From Ectopseudomonas composti (lineage in GTDB: Bacteria; Pseudomonadota; Gammaproteobacteria; Pseudomonadales; Pseudomonadaceae): a DNA stretch of 64,000 bases. The position numbers were made by a program, and so were the translations under genes. The notes under the pieces were generated by a model. It made no database searches, was not told the origin of the DNA, and worked only from the letters and a program-made list of their open reading frames with translations. Each line of letters starts with the position of its first letter. Position 1 is the first letter of the stretch. Positions 18,296 to 26,856 of this stretch are shown here, piece by piece. The stretch lies in contig NZ_LSSW01000022.1 in NCBI RefSeq assembly GCF_001567565.1, forward strand, positions 186,001-250,000, in the 5' to 3' direction.

Positions 18296-19285
18296 ATGAC
18301 CGAGTTCAAGGCCTTATTGGTCAGTGAAGGCGCTAGCGGTGGTTTCCAGCGTGAAGTCGTCCAGCGCAACGTCGAGCAGTTGCCGCAGGGCGAGCTGCTG
18401 ATCCGCGTGCGCTATTCCTCGCTCAACTACAAGGATGCGCTGTCCGCCAGCGGCAATCGTGGTGTGACCAAAGCTTACCCGCATACGCCCGGCATCGACG
18501 CGGCGGGGGTGGTCGAGGCCTCCAGCGTTGCCGAGTTTGCCGTGGGCGACGAAGTGATCGTCACCGGCTACGACCTGGGCATGAACACCGCCGGTGGTTT
18601 CGGCCAGTACATCCGGGTGCCGGCCGCGTGGGCGATCAAGCGCCCGCAGGGCCTGCCGCTGCGCGAGGCGATGGTACTCGGCACCGCCGGCCTGACCGCC
18701 GCCCTGTGTGTCGACAAGCTGGAGCAGGCCGGCGTTACCCCGGAGTCCGGCACCGTCCTGGTCACCGGCGCTACGGGCGGCGTCGGCAGCATCGCGGTGG
18801 TGCTGCTCAAGCAGCTCGGGTATCGCGTAGCCGCCGCCACCGGCAAGGCCGAACAGGCGGATTTCCTGCGTGGCCTGGGTGCAGATGAAATTGTCAGCCG
18901 CGAGGAGCTGCAGCAGGGTAGCGAGCGGCCGATGCTCAAGGAGCGCTGGGCGGGTGCGGTGGATACCGTGGGCGGCGATATTCTGTTCAACGTGGTCAAG
19001 TCGCTGCGCCACAGCGGTAGCGTGGCTTGCTGCGGGTTGACCGCAGGCTTTGCGTTCCAGGCCAGCGTTCTGCCGTTCATCCTGCGTGGCGTCAATCTGC
19101 TGGGGGTGGATTCGGTGGAGCTGCCGCTGGTGGTCAAGGCGTCGATGTGGGACAAGCTATCGCTGCAGTGGAAGCTCGATCTTTCGCCGCTGTGCCATGA
19201 AATTGGCCTGACGCAATTGCCAGAGTCCATCGAGCGAATACTGGCCGGCGGCATGGTCGGCCGTATCCTGGTGCGGCTCGACTGA
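18296..19285 (+). CDS. YhdH/AcuI-type quinone oxidoreductase (acrylyl-CoA reductase-like)
   Basis: A 329-residue zinc-independent medium-chain dehydrogenase. The GroES-like N-terminus has YSSLNYKDALSASG, and the NADPH-binding fold has VLVTGATGGVGSIAVVLLK near residue 155. The C-terminus LPESIERILAGGMVGRILVR is typical of YhdH/AcuI. AcuI reduces acryloyl-CoA to propionyl-CoA; whether this copy does so is inferred from subfamily resemblance. The ATG has AAGAGGAGAGGG upstream; the longer frame to 18260 lacks support. Confidence 0.88.
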   Translation: MTEFKALLVSEGASGGFQREVVQRNVEQLPQGELLIRVRYSSLNYKDALSASGNRGVTKAYPHTPGIDAAGVVEASSVAEFAVGDEVIVTGYDLGMNTAGGFGQYIRVPAAWAIKRPQGLPLREAMVLGTAGLTAALCVDKLEQAGVTPESGTVLVTGATGGVGSIAVVLLKQLGYRVAAATGKAEQADFLRGLGADEIVSREELQQGSERPMLKERWAGAVDTVGGDILFNVVKSLRHSGSVACCGLTAGFAFQASVLPFILRGVNLLGVDSVELPLVVKASMWDKLSLQWKLDLSPLCHEIGLTQLPESIERILAGGMVGRILVRLD

Positions 19286-19294
19286 GCGTATGAG

Positions 19295-19319
19295 CGAGGC
19301 CCGTCGATGACGGGCCTCG
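19295..19319 (+). terminator. Hairpin between convergent acuI-like and dioxygenase genes
   Basis: CGAGGCCCGTC, loop GAT, GACGGGCCTCG: a perfect 11-bp stem 9 bases after the stop of the upstream gene. Only a short T-run (ATTTT) follows. Confidence 0.6.
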
Positions 19320-19361
19320 GCATTTTCCGGCTGATGACACCGCTGCATGCGCGTGGCATGC

Positions 19362-20128
19362 CTAGCCGAATCGATAGATATCCATACCCAGCGCGCCGTA
19401 GGTGAAACCGCTGTGTTCAACCTTGAAGGTGCCACCAGCACCGCGGGCGAAGAACAGGGGCAGCAGGTGTTCGTCACTGGGATGGTGCGGACGGCGTTGG
19501 GCGCCAGTCGGCGGTACTGGTGCAGCGCTTGCTCGTCTTCGGCTTCGAGTCGTGCCACCACCCAGTCGCGAAACGCCTTGGCCCAGGGCGTGATGACGTC
19601 GGGGCCGGCGCGCCAGTCGAGCTCGCCGAGGTTGTGGGTGATGCTGCCGGAGCCGATCAGCAATATCTCGCGCTCGCGCAGGTTGGCCAGGGCCCGGCCA
19701 ACGCGGGTCTGCAGTTCGGGACCCAGGTGGCTCGGCAGAGACAGCTGCAGCACCGGGATATCCGCTTGCGGATACATCAGCGACAGCGGAACCCAGGCTC
19801 CATGATCGAATGGGCGCTGGGTGTCGAGCCCGGTGGGCAGGCCGGCGTCGTTCAATTGCCTGGCGATCTCCTCGGCCAGCTCCGGTGCGCCGGGGGCGGG
19901 GTACTGCATGGCATACAAGGGCGCCGGGAAGCCGCCGAAATCGTGCCAGGTCTGCGGGTGCTCACCCGCTGTCAGCAGTATGCCCTGGCTTTCCCAGTGC
20001 GCCGATACCACCACGATGGCCCGGGGTCTGGGCAGCTCGGCGGCCAGCCTGGCCAGTGCCGGGCCGCTGGCGCCTGGGTCCAGGGCAAGCATCGGTGAGC
20101 CATGGGATATGAACAGTGAGGGCAGCAT
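19362..20128 (-). pseudogene. DODA/LigB-type extradiol ring-cleavage dioxygenase, single-base frameshift
   Basis: This is the YgiD/DODA class III extradiol dioxygenase family. Metal ligands are visible in the N-terminal part: SLFISHGSPM (His near residue 9), VSAHWES and FDHGAWVPLSLMYP. The frame is intact from ATG 20128 to YRRLAPNAVR, then shifts. Adding one A on the minus strand near 19485 restores NHPSDEHLLPLFFARGAGG and then VEHSGFTYGALGMDIYRFG with a stop at 19362, exactly the expected C-terminus of about 255 residues. Unrepaired, the frame reads on to 19157 across the next gene's end. The break could be a real mutation or a sequencing or assembly error. Confidence 0.88.
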
Positions 20129-20233
20129 GGTAATCAGTTCCTGAAGTAGGATGTCGCCATCTTCGGTGCTGGATCTATCGACTTCCAGCATAAATAGTTG
20201 AGCATTCCTATCGAATTTGTGGAGGTTTTATCC

Positions 20234-20890
20234 ATGCACGAGGCGTTCTGGCAGGATCGTTGGGCGCGTAGCCAAATCGGTTTTCATCAGGAGAAGGTCA
20301 ACGGCTATCTACGCCGTCACTGGTCTCGGCTCGGGCTCTGTGAAGAGGCGGCGGTGCTGGTGCCACTGTGCGGCAAGAGCCTCGATCTGGCCTGGCTGGC
20401 GGAGCAGGGGCACGCCGTGATCGGGGTGGAGCTGGCCGAGCGTGCCGTGCAGGATTTCTTCGTCGAGCGTGATGTGCAGCCGCAGGTCGTTCAGCAGGGT
20501 GCGTTCAAGGTCTACCAGGCGGGCAAGCTGCGGATTCTCTGCGGCGATTTTTTCGCCCTGACCCGTGAGGACGTTGCCGACTGCCAGGCGTTTTATGACC
20601 GTGCGGCGCTGATCGCGCTGCCAGCGCCGATGCGCGAGCGTTACGCCGCCCACCTGCAGGCGATTCTGCCGCCAGCCTGCCAGGGCTTGCTGGTGACCCT
20701 GGTGTACGATCAGCAGCGCATGGATGGCCCGCCGTTCTCGGTCGCGGACGCCGAGGTCGAGCAGCGCTTCACGTCTGGCTGGGTGGCGCGTGAGGTGGAA
20801 CGCAAGGATGTTCTGAGCGGCAACCCGCGCTTTGTCGAGAGTCAGCTCGAAGCGGTGGAGGAGGTGGTGTTTCACCTCACGCGCAGCTGA
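20234..20890 (+). CDS. tpm: Thiopurine S-methyltransferase
   Basis: A 218-residue class I SAM-dependent methyltransferase. Bacterial TPMT methylates thiopurines and, in Pseudomonas, also confers tellurite and selenite tolerance by forming volatile methylated products. Visible are the N-terminal [15 protein letters not shown], the SAM motif [20 protein letters not shown] followed by [13 protein letters not shown], and [16 protein letters not shown]. Length equals other Pseudomonas Tpm proteins. The start is ATG 20234 with GGAGGT 8 bases upstream; in-frame ATG 20198 is rejected. Confidence 0.95.
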   Translation: MHEAFWQDRWARSQIGFHQEKVNGYLRRHWSRLGLCEEAAVLVPLCGKSLDLAWLAEQGHAVIGVELAERAVQDFFVERDVQPQVVQQGAFKVYQAGKLRILCGDFFALTREDVADCQAFYDRAALIALPAPMRERYAAHLQAILPPACQGLLVTLVYDQQRMDGPPFSVADAEVEQRFTSGWVAREVERKDVLSGNPRFVESQLEAVEEVVFHLTRS

Positions 20891-20905
20891 TACGCCAAGC
20901 CAATG

Positions 20906-20933
20906 AAAAAGGCGACCCGAAGGTCGCCTTTTT
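20906..20933 (+). terminator. Bidirectional terminator between tpm and htpX
   Basis: AAAAAGGCGACC, loop CGAA, GGTCGCCTTTTT: a 12-bp stem with A- and T-runs between the convergent tpm and htpX genes. Confidence 0.88.
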
Positions 20934-20949
20934 CGTCTGTAGCGTTCGA

Positions 20950-21822
20950 TCAGCCGCGGCGGCGCAGCGCCTCGATGCGATCTTCCAGCGGCGGGTGGCT
21001 CATCAACAGGCCAGCCAGTCCGTTCTTCAGGCCGCCATTGATGCCGAAGGCGGTCAGGCTGTCCGGCATCTGTACCGGCACACCCTGTTCGGCACGCAGG
21101 CGTTGCAGCGCAGCGATCATCGCGCCAGTACCGGCCAGTTGGGCACCGGCTTCGTCTGCCTTGAACTCGCGCTTGCGCGAGAACCACATGACGATGATGC
21201 TGGCCAGTATCCCCAGAACAAGCTCGGCGAAGATGGTGGCGACGAAGTAGCCGATGCCATGACCGTCTTCGTTCTTCAGGATCGCCTTGTCGACGAAGTT
21301 GCCGAAGATGCGTGCGAAGAACATCACGAAGGTGTTCACCACGCCTTGAATCAGCGCCAGGGTGACCATGTCGCCGTTGGCCACGTGGCCAATCTCGTGG
21401 GCCAGTACCGCGCGCACCTCATCCGGCGAGAAGCGTTCGAGCAGGCCCTGGCTGACGGCGACCAGCGCGTCGTTCTTGTTCCAGCCGGTGGCGAAGGCAT
21501 TGGACTCGTAGGCCGGGAAGATACCGACTTCCGGCATCTTGATCCCGGCTTCGCGCGACAGCTCCTCGACTGTCTGCAGCAGCCACTGTTCGTGGCGGGT
21601 GCGCGGTTGCGTGATGATCTGCGTGCCGGTGCTCATCTTCGCCATCCACTTGGACAGGAACAGCGACACCAGCGAGCCGGCGAAACCGAACACGGCGCAG
21701 AAAATCAGCAGGCTGCCGTGGTTCTGGCCGGTGAAGCGGTCGACCCCCAACAGTTTGAGGGTGATGCTGGCGATAACCAGCACCGCCAGGTTGGTGGCCA
21801 GGAACAACATAATGCGCATCAT
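20950..21822 (-). CDS. htpX: Heat-shock membrane protease HtpX
   Basis: A 290-residue zinc metalloprotease (M48B) of the inner membrane that degrades misfolded membrane proteins alongside FtsH. There are two N-terminal helices, and the zinc motif HEIGH is at residues 142-146 within [15 protein letters not shown], followed by two more hydrophobic segments and the third ligand in [11 protein letters not shown]. Length is normal. A sigma32-like promoter lies 50-80 bases upstream (21873-21900), consistent with heat-shock control. Confidence 0.96.
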   Translation of the reverse strand: MMRIMLFLATNLAVLVIASITLKLLGVDRFTGQNHGSLLIFCAVFGFAGSLVSLFLSKWMAKMSTGTQIITQPRTRHEQWLLQTVEELSREAGIKMPEVGIFPAYESNAFATGWNKNDALVAVSQGLLERFSPDEVRAVLAHEIGHVANGDMVTLALIQGVVNTFVMFFARIFGNFVDKAILKNEDGHGIGYFVATIFAELVLGILASIIVMWFSRKREFKADEAGAQLAGTGAMIAALQRLRAEQGVPVQMPDSLTAFGINGGLKNGLAGLLMSHPPLEDRIEALRRRG

Positions 21823-21872
21823 GGTGTGAACGGACTCCTCACGGGGAAAGACGTACGAGTAATGCGGGCTAT

Positions 21873-21900
21873 ATAAGGGCGCCTACCTGGAGCTTTCAAC
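21873..21900 (-). promoter_or_regulatory. Sigma32-like (RpoH) promoter of htpX
   Basis: On the minus strand GTTGAAA (21900-21894), a 13-base spacer, then GCCCTTAT (21880-21873). The sigma32 consensus is CTTGAAA-N13/14-CCCCATNT: the -35 differs at one base and the -10 at two, with ideal spacing. An AT-rich TATATAG that could serve sigma70 overlaps the -10. Confidence 0.55.
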
Positions 21901-21911
21901 CAGGGACTATT

Positions 21912-22364
21912 TCAAACTATGTCGTTTGCCTGCGCCGCTTGGCTTTCGAACAGTAGACGGGTCAGCCGGGCGATGCGTTCCCCGTGCTGGCGCGCCAGGG
22001 CTTCACGCAGCTGGAAGGCCAGCGTGGCGTGCACGCGGCGTACGCTTGGCGGCAATGGTTCACCGTCGGCAAGCACGTGCGGTACGCCGCGCGACAGGCG
22101 CAAAAAACCTTTCTCGCTCAGCACCGCCTGATCCAGCGCATCGTAAGCGATGGTCGACTCGAAACGCAGATAACCTTCTTCGGCCAGCCACAGCAAGGCG
22201 CCCAGGCAGGCCTGGTGGCGCTTGCTGGGCAGGCCAAATTCATCCGGCTCCTCACGCCCGATCAGGTCTTCCACGTACAGCGCCATCTTGCGCGGGAAGG
22301 CCTGATAGAGCATGAGCAGGCCGCTGGCCGCGTCCTTGTAGAAATCGTCTATCTGCAGATCCAT
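21912..22364 (-). CDS. Conserved hypothetical protein between htpX and alaA
   Basis: A 150-residue soluble, mostly helical protein without signal peptide or membrane segment. It contains LLWLAEEGYLRFESTIAYDALDQAVLSEKGFLRL, which could form a winged-helix-like fold, and a basic C-terminal helix. The same gene sits between htpX and the aminotransferase in P. aeruginosa (PA2829 in memory). It follows the aminotransferase gene after 6 bases, so the two are co-transcribed. I cannot assign a function. Confidence 0.8.
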   Translation of the reverse strand: MDLQIDDFYKDAASGLLMLYQAFPRKMALYVEDLIGREEPDEFGLPSKRHQACLGALLWLAEEGYLRFESTIAYDALDQAVLSEKGFLRLSRGVPHVLADGEPLPPSVRRVHATLAFQLREALARQHGERIARLTRLLFESQAAQANDIV

Positions 22365-22370
22365 GCTGGT

Positions 22371-23582
22371 TTACTGGCTATAGCCCTTGAGGAAGTTGCC
22401 GATACGGCCGATGGCCTGCTCCAAGTCGTCGACGCGGGGCAGGGTGACCACGCGGAAGTGATCCGGCCACGGCCAGTTGAAGGCGGTGCCCTGGACGATC
22501 AGCAGCTTCTCCGACAGCAGCAGGTCGAGGACGAACTTCTCGTCGTTGTGGATCGGGCAGATTTTCGGGTCGATCTTCGGGAAGGCGTACAGCGCGCCCA
22601 TGGGTTTGACGCAGCTGACCCCGGGGATGTCGTTGAGCAGTTCCCAGGCGCGGTTGCGCTGCTCCAGCAGGCGGCCGTTGGGCAGCACCAGGTCGTTGAT
22701 GCTCTGGTAACCGCCGAGTGCGGTCTGGATCGCATGTTGGCTCGGCACGTTGGCGCACAGGCGCATGTTGGCCAGGATATCCAGACCTTCGATGTAGCTC
22801 TGCGCCTTGTGCTTGGGCCCGGAGATGGCCACCCAGCCGGAACGGAAACCGGCCACGCGGTAGCTCTTGGACAGGCCGTTGAAGGTCAGGCAGAGCACGT
22901 CCGGTGCCAGCGAGGCGGTGCTGATGTGCACCGCTTCGTCGTAGAGGATCTTGTCGTAGATCTCGTCGGAGAAGATCACCAGGTTGTGCTGGCGGGCCAG
23001 CTCGACGATGTCCTGCAGCACCTCGCGCGAGTACACCGCGCCAGTGGGGTTGTTCGGGTTGATCAGCACCAGCGCCTTGGTGTTCGGCGTGATCTTGGCG
23101 CGCATGTCGGCGATATCGGGGAACCAGCCGGCCTGCTCGTCGCACAGGTAGTGCACCGGCTTGCCGCCGGACAGCGCGACGGCGGCGGTCCAAAGCGGAT
23201 AGTCAGGGGCTGGGATGAGCACCTCGTCACCGTTGTTGAGCAGCGCCTGCATGGCCATGACGATCAGCTCGGATACGCCGTTGCCGAGGTAGATGTCCTC
23301 GATGCCGACGCCTTCGACCTGCTTCTGCTGGTAGTACTGCATCACCGCTTTACGCGCGCTGAACAGGCCCTTGGAATCGCTGTAGCCCTGCGCGGTGGGC
23401 AGGTTGCGGATCACGTCCTGAAGGATTTCTTCCGGCGCCTCGAAACCGAACGGCGCCGGATTGCCGATGTTCAGCTTGAGGATGCGATGGCCTTCCTCTT
23501 CCAGACGCTTGGCGTGCTTGAGCACCGGCCCGCGAATGTCATAGCAGACGTTGGCGAGCTTGTTCGATTTGCTGACCTGCAT
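22371..23582 (-). CDS. alaA: PLP-dependent aminotransferase, AlaA type (glutamate-pyruvate aminotransferase)
   Basis: A 403-residue class I/II fold-type I aminotransferase. Lys239 in FNGLSKSYRVAGFRSGW is the Schiff-base lysine. INPNNPTGAVYS and FSDEIYDKI carry the PLP pyridine- and ring-contacting Asn and Asp/Tyr, and Arg in FRVVTLP near the C-terminus binds the substrate carboxylate. Length and N-terminus (SNKLANVCYDIRGPV) match E. coli AlaA/YfbQ, which makes alanine from pyruvate and glutamate. It is divergent from msrB over 267 bases. Confidence 0.9.
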   Translation of the reverse strand: MQVSKSNKLANVCYDIRGPVLKHAKRLEEEGHRILKLNIGNPAPFGFEAPEEILQDVIRNLPTAQGYSDSKGLFSARKAVMQYYQQKQVEGVGIEDIYLGNGVSELIVMAMQALLNNGDEVLIPAPDYPLWTAAVALSGGKPVHYLCDEQAGWFPDIADMRAKITPNTKALVLINPNNPTGAVYSREVLQDIVELARQHNLVIFSDEIYDKILYDEAVHISTASLAPDVLCLTFNGLSKSYRVAGFRSGWVAISGPKHKAQSYIEGLDILANMRLCANVPSQHAIQTALGGYQSINDLVLPNGRLLEQRNRAWELLNDIPGVSCVKPMGALYAFPKIDPKICPIHNDEKFVLDLLLSEKLLIVQGTAFNWPWPDHFRVVTLPRVDDLEQAIGRIGNFLKGYSQ

Positions 23583-23849
23583 GTAAGAAGTCCCGAGCTA
23601 TGGAGAGCCCGCTTGAACACGCTGCAAAATTCTCTCGACTGGGAATCTTGGCAGCCTGTAACGCGGGTGACAGACTGGGGTCGAATCATACGTGGCGACC
23701 TGAGCGCGGCAAAGCTATCCGCTCTGCTTTTTTCTGGCCTGCCATGCGGCGCACAGTGACTGGGTTGTCGTGTACGCCTTGCCTTCAAGGCAAGGGCTGG
23801 CGCTGCCTGCAACCTGGCGTATCGCCCATTACCGAGGAGGAGCCCGTTC

Positions 23850-24245
23850 GTGGATAAACTCGACAAACCCCTGGATAGCTGGCGCGAAGAGCTGACTGAC
23901 GAGCAGTTTCATGTCTGCCGTCTAGGTGGCACGGAGCGACCGTTCACCGGCGCTTATCACGACAGCAAGACCCCTGGCATCTACCATTGCGCCTGCTGCG
24001 GCGAGGCGCTGTTCGATTCGGACGCCAAGTACGACTCGGGCAGCGGCTGGCCGAGCTATTTCCAGCCGATCAATGACGAGGTGATTGCCAGCCTCGACGA
24101 TTACAGCCATGGCATGCATCGCATCGAGGTCAAGTGCGCTAAATGCGATGCGCATCTGGGCCACGTATTCCCTGATGGTCCGCGCCCGACCGGGCTGCGT
24201 TACTGCATCAACTCCCTGTCGTTGAAGCTGGTGCCACGCGATTGA
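23850..24245 (+). CDS. msrB: Peptide-methionine (R)-S-oxide reductase
   Basis: A 131-residue repair enzyme that reduces the R-epimer of methionine sulfoxide in proteins with thioredoxin. Zinc-binding pairs are Cys47/Cys50 (CACC) and Cys96/Cys99 (CAKC). The catalytic Cys119 is in [10 protein letters not shown], and SGSGWPSY and [10 protein letters not shown] are family motifs. No resolving Cys in the usual CGCC position is needed in this subclass. The start is GTG 23850 with GAGGAGGAG upstream. Confidence 0.96.
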   Translation: MDKLDKPLDSWREELTDEQFHVCRLGGTERPFTGAYHDSKTPGIYHCACCGEALFDSDAKYDSGSGWPSYFQPINDEVIASLDDYSHGMHRIEVKCAKCDAHLGHVFPDGPRPTGLRYCINSLSLKLVPRD

Positions 24246-24252
24246 GGCAAGG

Positions 24253-24281
24253 CGCGCCAGGCGCTTCGGCTGCCTGGCGCG
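24253..24281 (+). terminator. GC-rich hairpin between convergent msrB and the small protein gene
   Basis: CGCGCCAGGC and GCCTGGCGCG form a 10-bp stem around a 9-base loop (GCTTCGGCT), starting 8 bases after the msrB stop. No T-run follows on the plus strand, so efficiency is uncertain. Confidence 0.55.
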
Positions 24282-24287
24282 TGCGGC

Positions 24288-24461
24288 TCAAGCCTGCTGG
24301 TTGGCGCTCTGGCGGCTTTCTTCCAGAGCGTCACAGGCCTGCTGGATCATGTCTTCGGTAATGGGCACTTCGCGGCCCTGGCCGTCAATGATAAAACCGC
24401 CCACCGGCTCCTGCTGTTGTCGGGTGGCTGGGCATTGGGCAGCGTTGTCTTGCAAGCTCAT
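24288..24461 (-). CDS. Small conserved-looking hypothetical protein, 57 residues
   Basis: A small soluble protein with the segment VGGFIIDGQGREVPITEDMI and a helical acidic/Gln-rich tail. ATG 24461 has GAGGAGACAG about 8 bases upstream; an in-frame ATG at 24476 has no such site. Good codon use and a strong ribosome-binding site support expression. I believe similar small proteins occur in other pseudomonads but cannot verify it, and I have no function for it. Confidence 0.65.
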   Translation of the reverse strand: MSLQDNAAQCPATRQQQEPVGGFIIDGQGREVPITEDMIQQACDALEESRQSANQQA

Positions 24462-24531
24462 GGCCTGTCTCCTCATCAGTGGTGCGCGCCACTCTAGGGC
24501 ATCCAGATGAAGGCGCGGTGACAGTTAAAAG

Positions 24532-24620
24532 TCTGCTGCGCGTTGGCCATGCCGGGTGGTAAACGGGCTCGGAAAGCTCATCTGTTCGCCCGGCCTGGCT
24601 CCTGCTCGCGGTACTCTGAG
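24532..24620 (+). repeat. Degenerate copy of the fold-back repeat found before sucC
   Basis: TCTGCTGCGCGTTGGC here matches TCTGCTGCGCGTCGGC at 43688. A following AAACGGGCTCGGAAAGCTCA matches AAACGGCCTCGGAATGCTCA at the same spacing. The right half is not recognisable. It lies in the 248-base gap before the NAD-kinase-like gene. Confidence 0.55.
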
Positions 24621-24709
24621 TTGGTTCACGACGGCGGAAAGCCGTCAGATAACACATTGCGAAAGTCACACTGCAGGCTGCGTGCCAGCCTTCGTGGAAC
24701 GAGGAAGTC

Positions 24710-25825
24710 ATGTCGCGTTTTCATATCGGTCTGATCATCAATCCACTGGCTGGGCTGGGTGGTCCGGCAGCATTCAAGGGCAGCGACGGCATGGCCGAGC
24801 AGGCACTGGCGCTGGGCGTCGAGGCACAGGCTGCACAACGCACGCGCACTGCGCTTGAGCAGTTGTTGACCCTGCATGAGCGCATTGAGTTCGTCAGTTA
24901 TCCGGGTGCCATGGGTGGCGATCTCCTGGCGCAGATGGGCTTCGCGCATCGTTTGCTGGGTGAGTTGCACGACGGCGTGAGCACTGCCGAAGACACCCGC
25001 CAGGCGGTGCAGCAGCTGCAGGACGCCGGCGTGGCTCTGATTCTGTTCGCAGGCGGTGATGGTACCGCCCGTGATGTCTGTGCGGCCGTCAGGGAGGGGC
25101 AGCCGGTGTTGGGTATTCCGGCAGGGGTGAAGATCCAGTCCGGCGTCTATGCCATCAGTCCGCGAGCGGCGGGTGAGTTGACTGCGCGCCTGGTGGACGG
25201 CGGCCTGGTGCGTCTGGGCAGCGGCGAAGTGCGTGACATCGACGAGAGCGCCCTGCGTGAAGGTCGGGTGACCGCGCGCTGGTACGGTGAGCTGTGCGTG
25301 CCGCAGGAGGGTGGCTATGTGCAGGCGGTCAAACAGGGCGGCGTGGAATCCGAAGAGCTGGTGCTGGCCGATCTTGCCGCCTGGCTGGAGGCGGAGTGGG
25401 AGCCGGGCGCGCGCTACGTGTTCGGCCCCGGTTCGACCTTGCACGGACTGGCGCAGAATCTGGGGCTGGAAACCACCTTGCTGGGCGTCGACGTGATCGA
25501 GGCGGGCCAGGTCATCGCTCGCGACGTCAACGAAACCGAGCTGTTCGGCCTGGTCGACGGGCATCCAAGCTACCTGCTGGTGACCGCGATTGGTGGTCAG
25601 GGTCATATCATCGGTCGCGGTAACCAGCAGATCAGCCCGCGTGTGTTGCGCGCGGTGGGGCTGGAGCGCCTGCGCGTGGTGGCGACCAAGCGCAAGCTGG
25701 GCACGCTGCAGGGGCGGCCATTGCTGGTGGACAGTGGTGACGTGAGCCTGGACGACGATTTTCCCGATGCAGTGCGGGTCTGGGCCGGTTATAAGGAAGA
25801 GCTGCTGTACCCCTTGAGTCGATAG
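24710..25825 (+). CDS. ATP-NAD kinase family protein (AcoX-like)
   Basis: A 371-residue protein of the diacylglycerol-kinase/NAD-kinase-like fold. The N-terminus IGLIINPLAGLGG and the phosphate loop LFAGGDGTARDV near residue 118 are the family signature, followed by LGIPAGVKIQSGVYAISP. It is longer than classical NadK (about 300) and lacks its NadK-specific motifs, resembling AcoX-like ATP-NAD kinase family proteins. The phosphoryl acceptor is unknown. GAGGAAGTC precedes the ATG. The DUF1287 gene follows after 9 bases, so co-transcription is likely. Confidence 0.85.
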   Translation: MSRFHIGLIINPLAGLGGPAAFKGSDGMAEQALALGVEAQAAQRTRTALEQLLTLHERIEFVSYPGAMGGDLLAQMGFAHRLLGELHDGVSTAEDTRQAVQQLQDAGVALILFAGGDGTARDVCAAVREGQPVLGIPAGVKIQSGVYAISPRAAGELTARLVDGGLVRLGSGEVRDIDESALREGRVTARWYGELCVPQEGGYVQAVKQGGVESEELVLADLAAWLEAEWEPGARYVFGPGSTLHGLAQNLGLETTLLGVDVIEAGQVIARDVNETELFGLVDGHPSYLLVTAIGGQGHIIGRGNQQISPRVLRAVGLERLRVVATKRKLGTLQGRPLLVDSGDVSLDDDFPDAVRVWAGYKEELLYPLSR

Positions 25826-25834
25826 GAGATCGAT

Positions 25835-26425
25835 ATGCGCACGGTGATCGCACTGCTGCTCTGCTCGCTGGCTTTTGCAGCGCACGCCATCGAGGCGCAC
25901 AGGCTGGTGCTCGATGCTCGCAAGCAGGTCGGCGTGACCCTGAGCTATGACCCGGCCTACCGGAAGCTGAGCTATCCAGGCGGCGATGTGCCCCTGGCCA
26001 CCGGCGTCTGCACCGACGTGGTGATCCGCGCGCTACGCCAGCAGGGGCTGGATCTGCAGGAAGCGGTGCATCGCGACATGCGCGGTAACTTCGCCGCCTA
26101 TCCGAAGAACTGGGGCCTGACTCGCCCGGACAGCAATATCGACCACCGCCGCGTGCCCAATCTGATGACCTGGTTCAAGCGCCAGGGCTGGGCGCTTGCG
26201 GTCAAACAGGATGCCTCTGCCTACCAGTCCGGCGATATCGTCACTTGGGATCTGGGTCACGGCCTCACCCATATCGGCATCGTCAGCGACCGCCGCGCAG
26301 CCAGCGGGGCGCCGCTGGTGCTGCATAACATCGGCCGTGGTACGCAGGAGGAGGACATTCTGTTCGCCTACCGCATCACTGGCCACTACCGCCCTCTGGC
26401 GCAGCAGGCGAGCGCTGGTCAATGA
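25835..26425 (+). CDS. DUF1287 domain protein, secreted
   Basis: A 196-residue protein with an N-terminal signal peptide (cleavage probably after AAHA, about residue 18). It contains the DUF1287 core: QVGVTLSYDPAYRKLSYPGGDVP, then CTDVVIRALR and the His-rich IVTWDLGHGLTHIGIVSD. The Cys-His arrangement looks like an NlpC/P60-type amidase fold, so a periplasmic cell-wall or peptide role is plausible but unproven. E. coli YijF is a relative. The stop overlaps the next start (ATGA). Confidence 0.88.
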   Translation: MRTVIALLLCSLAFAAHAIEAHRLVLDARKQVGVTLSYDPAYRKLSYPGGDVPLATGVCTDVVIRALRQQGLDLQEAVHRDMRGNFAAYPKNWGLTRPDSNIDHRRVPNLMTWFKRQGWALAVKQDASAYQSGDIVTWDLGHGLTHIGIVSDRRAASGAPLVLHNIGRGTQEEDILFAYRITGHYRPLAQQASAGQ

Positions 26426-26856
26426 CGAAACCATCGCTAGCGCCCGGTCTTGCTGCAGGCGAGCGTGTCGTCCTGTTCGATGGCGTCTGCAAGCTCTGCA
26501 ATGGCTGGGCAAAATTTCTCATTCGGCATGATCGCCTGTGCCAGTTTCGCCTGGCTTCGGTGCAGTCGGCGCAGGGGCAGGCGCTGCTGGCCTGGTATGG
26601 CCTGCCGACCGATCGCTTCGACACCATGGCACTGATCGATGAAGCAGGCTTGCATGTGCGTTCCAGCGCGTTGTTGCGCATTCTCGCCCGCCTGCCTCAG
26701 CCCTGGCGTGTTCTTGCCTGGCTGCGCCTGATTCCGCGTCCGCTGCGTGACTGGTGTTATGACCGCATCGCGCTGAATCGCTACCGCCTGTTCGGGCGCT
26801 ACCAGGTCTGCCTGCTGCCCACTGCCGATCACGCCGAGCGCTTCCTGCATGACTGA
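26422..26856 (+). CDS. DCC family thiol-disulfide oxidoreductase-like protein (DUF393)
   Basis: A 144-residue thioredoxin-like protein named after the DxxCxxC pattern, seen here as LFDGVCKLCNGWAKFLIRHD near residue 20. No signal peptide is evident, so it is likely cytoplasmic or membrane-associated. Members often sit next to DoxX-like genes, as here. The redox partner is unknown. It overlaps the upstream gene by 4 bases and the downstream one by 8, implying translational coupling. Confidence 0.88.
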   Translation: MTKPSLAPGLAAGERVVLFDGVCKLCNGWAKFLIRHDRLCQFRLASVQSAQGQALLAWYGLPTDRFDTMALIDEAGLHVRSSALLRILARLPQPWRVLAWLRLIPRPLRDWCYDRIALNRYRLFGRYQVCLLPTADHAERFLHD

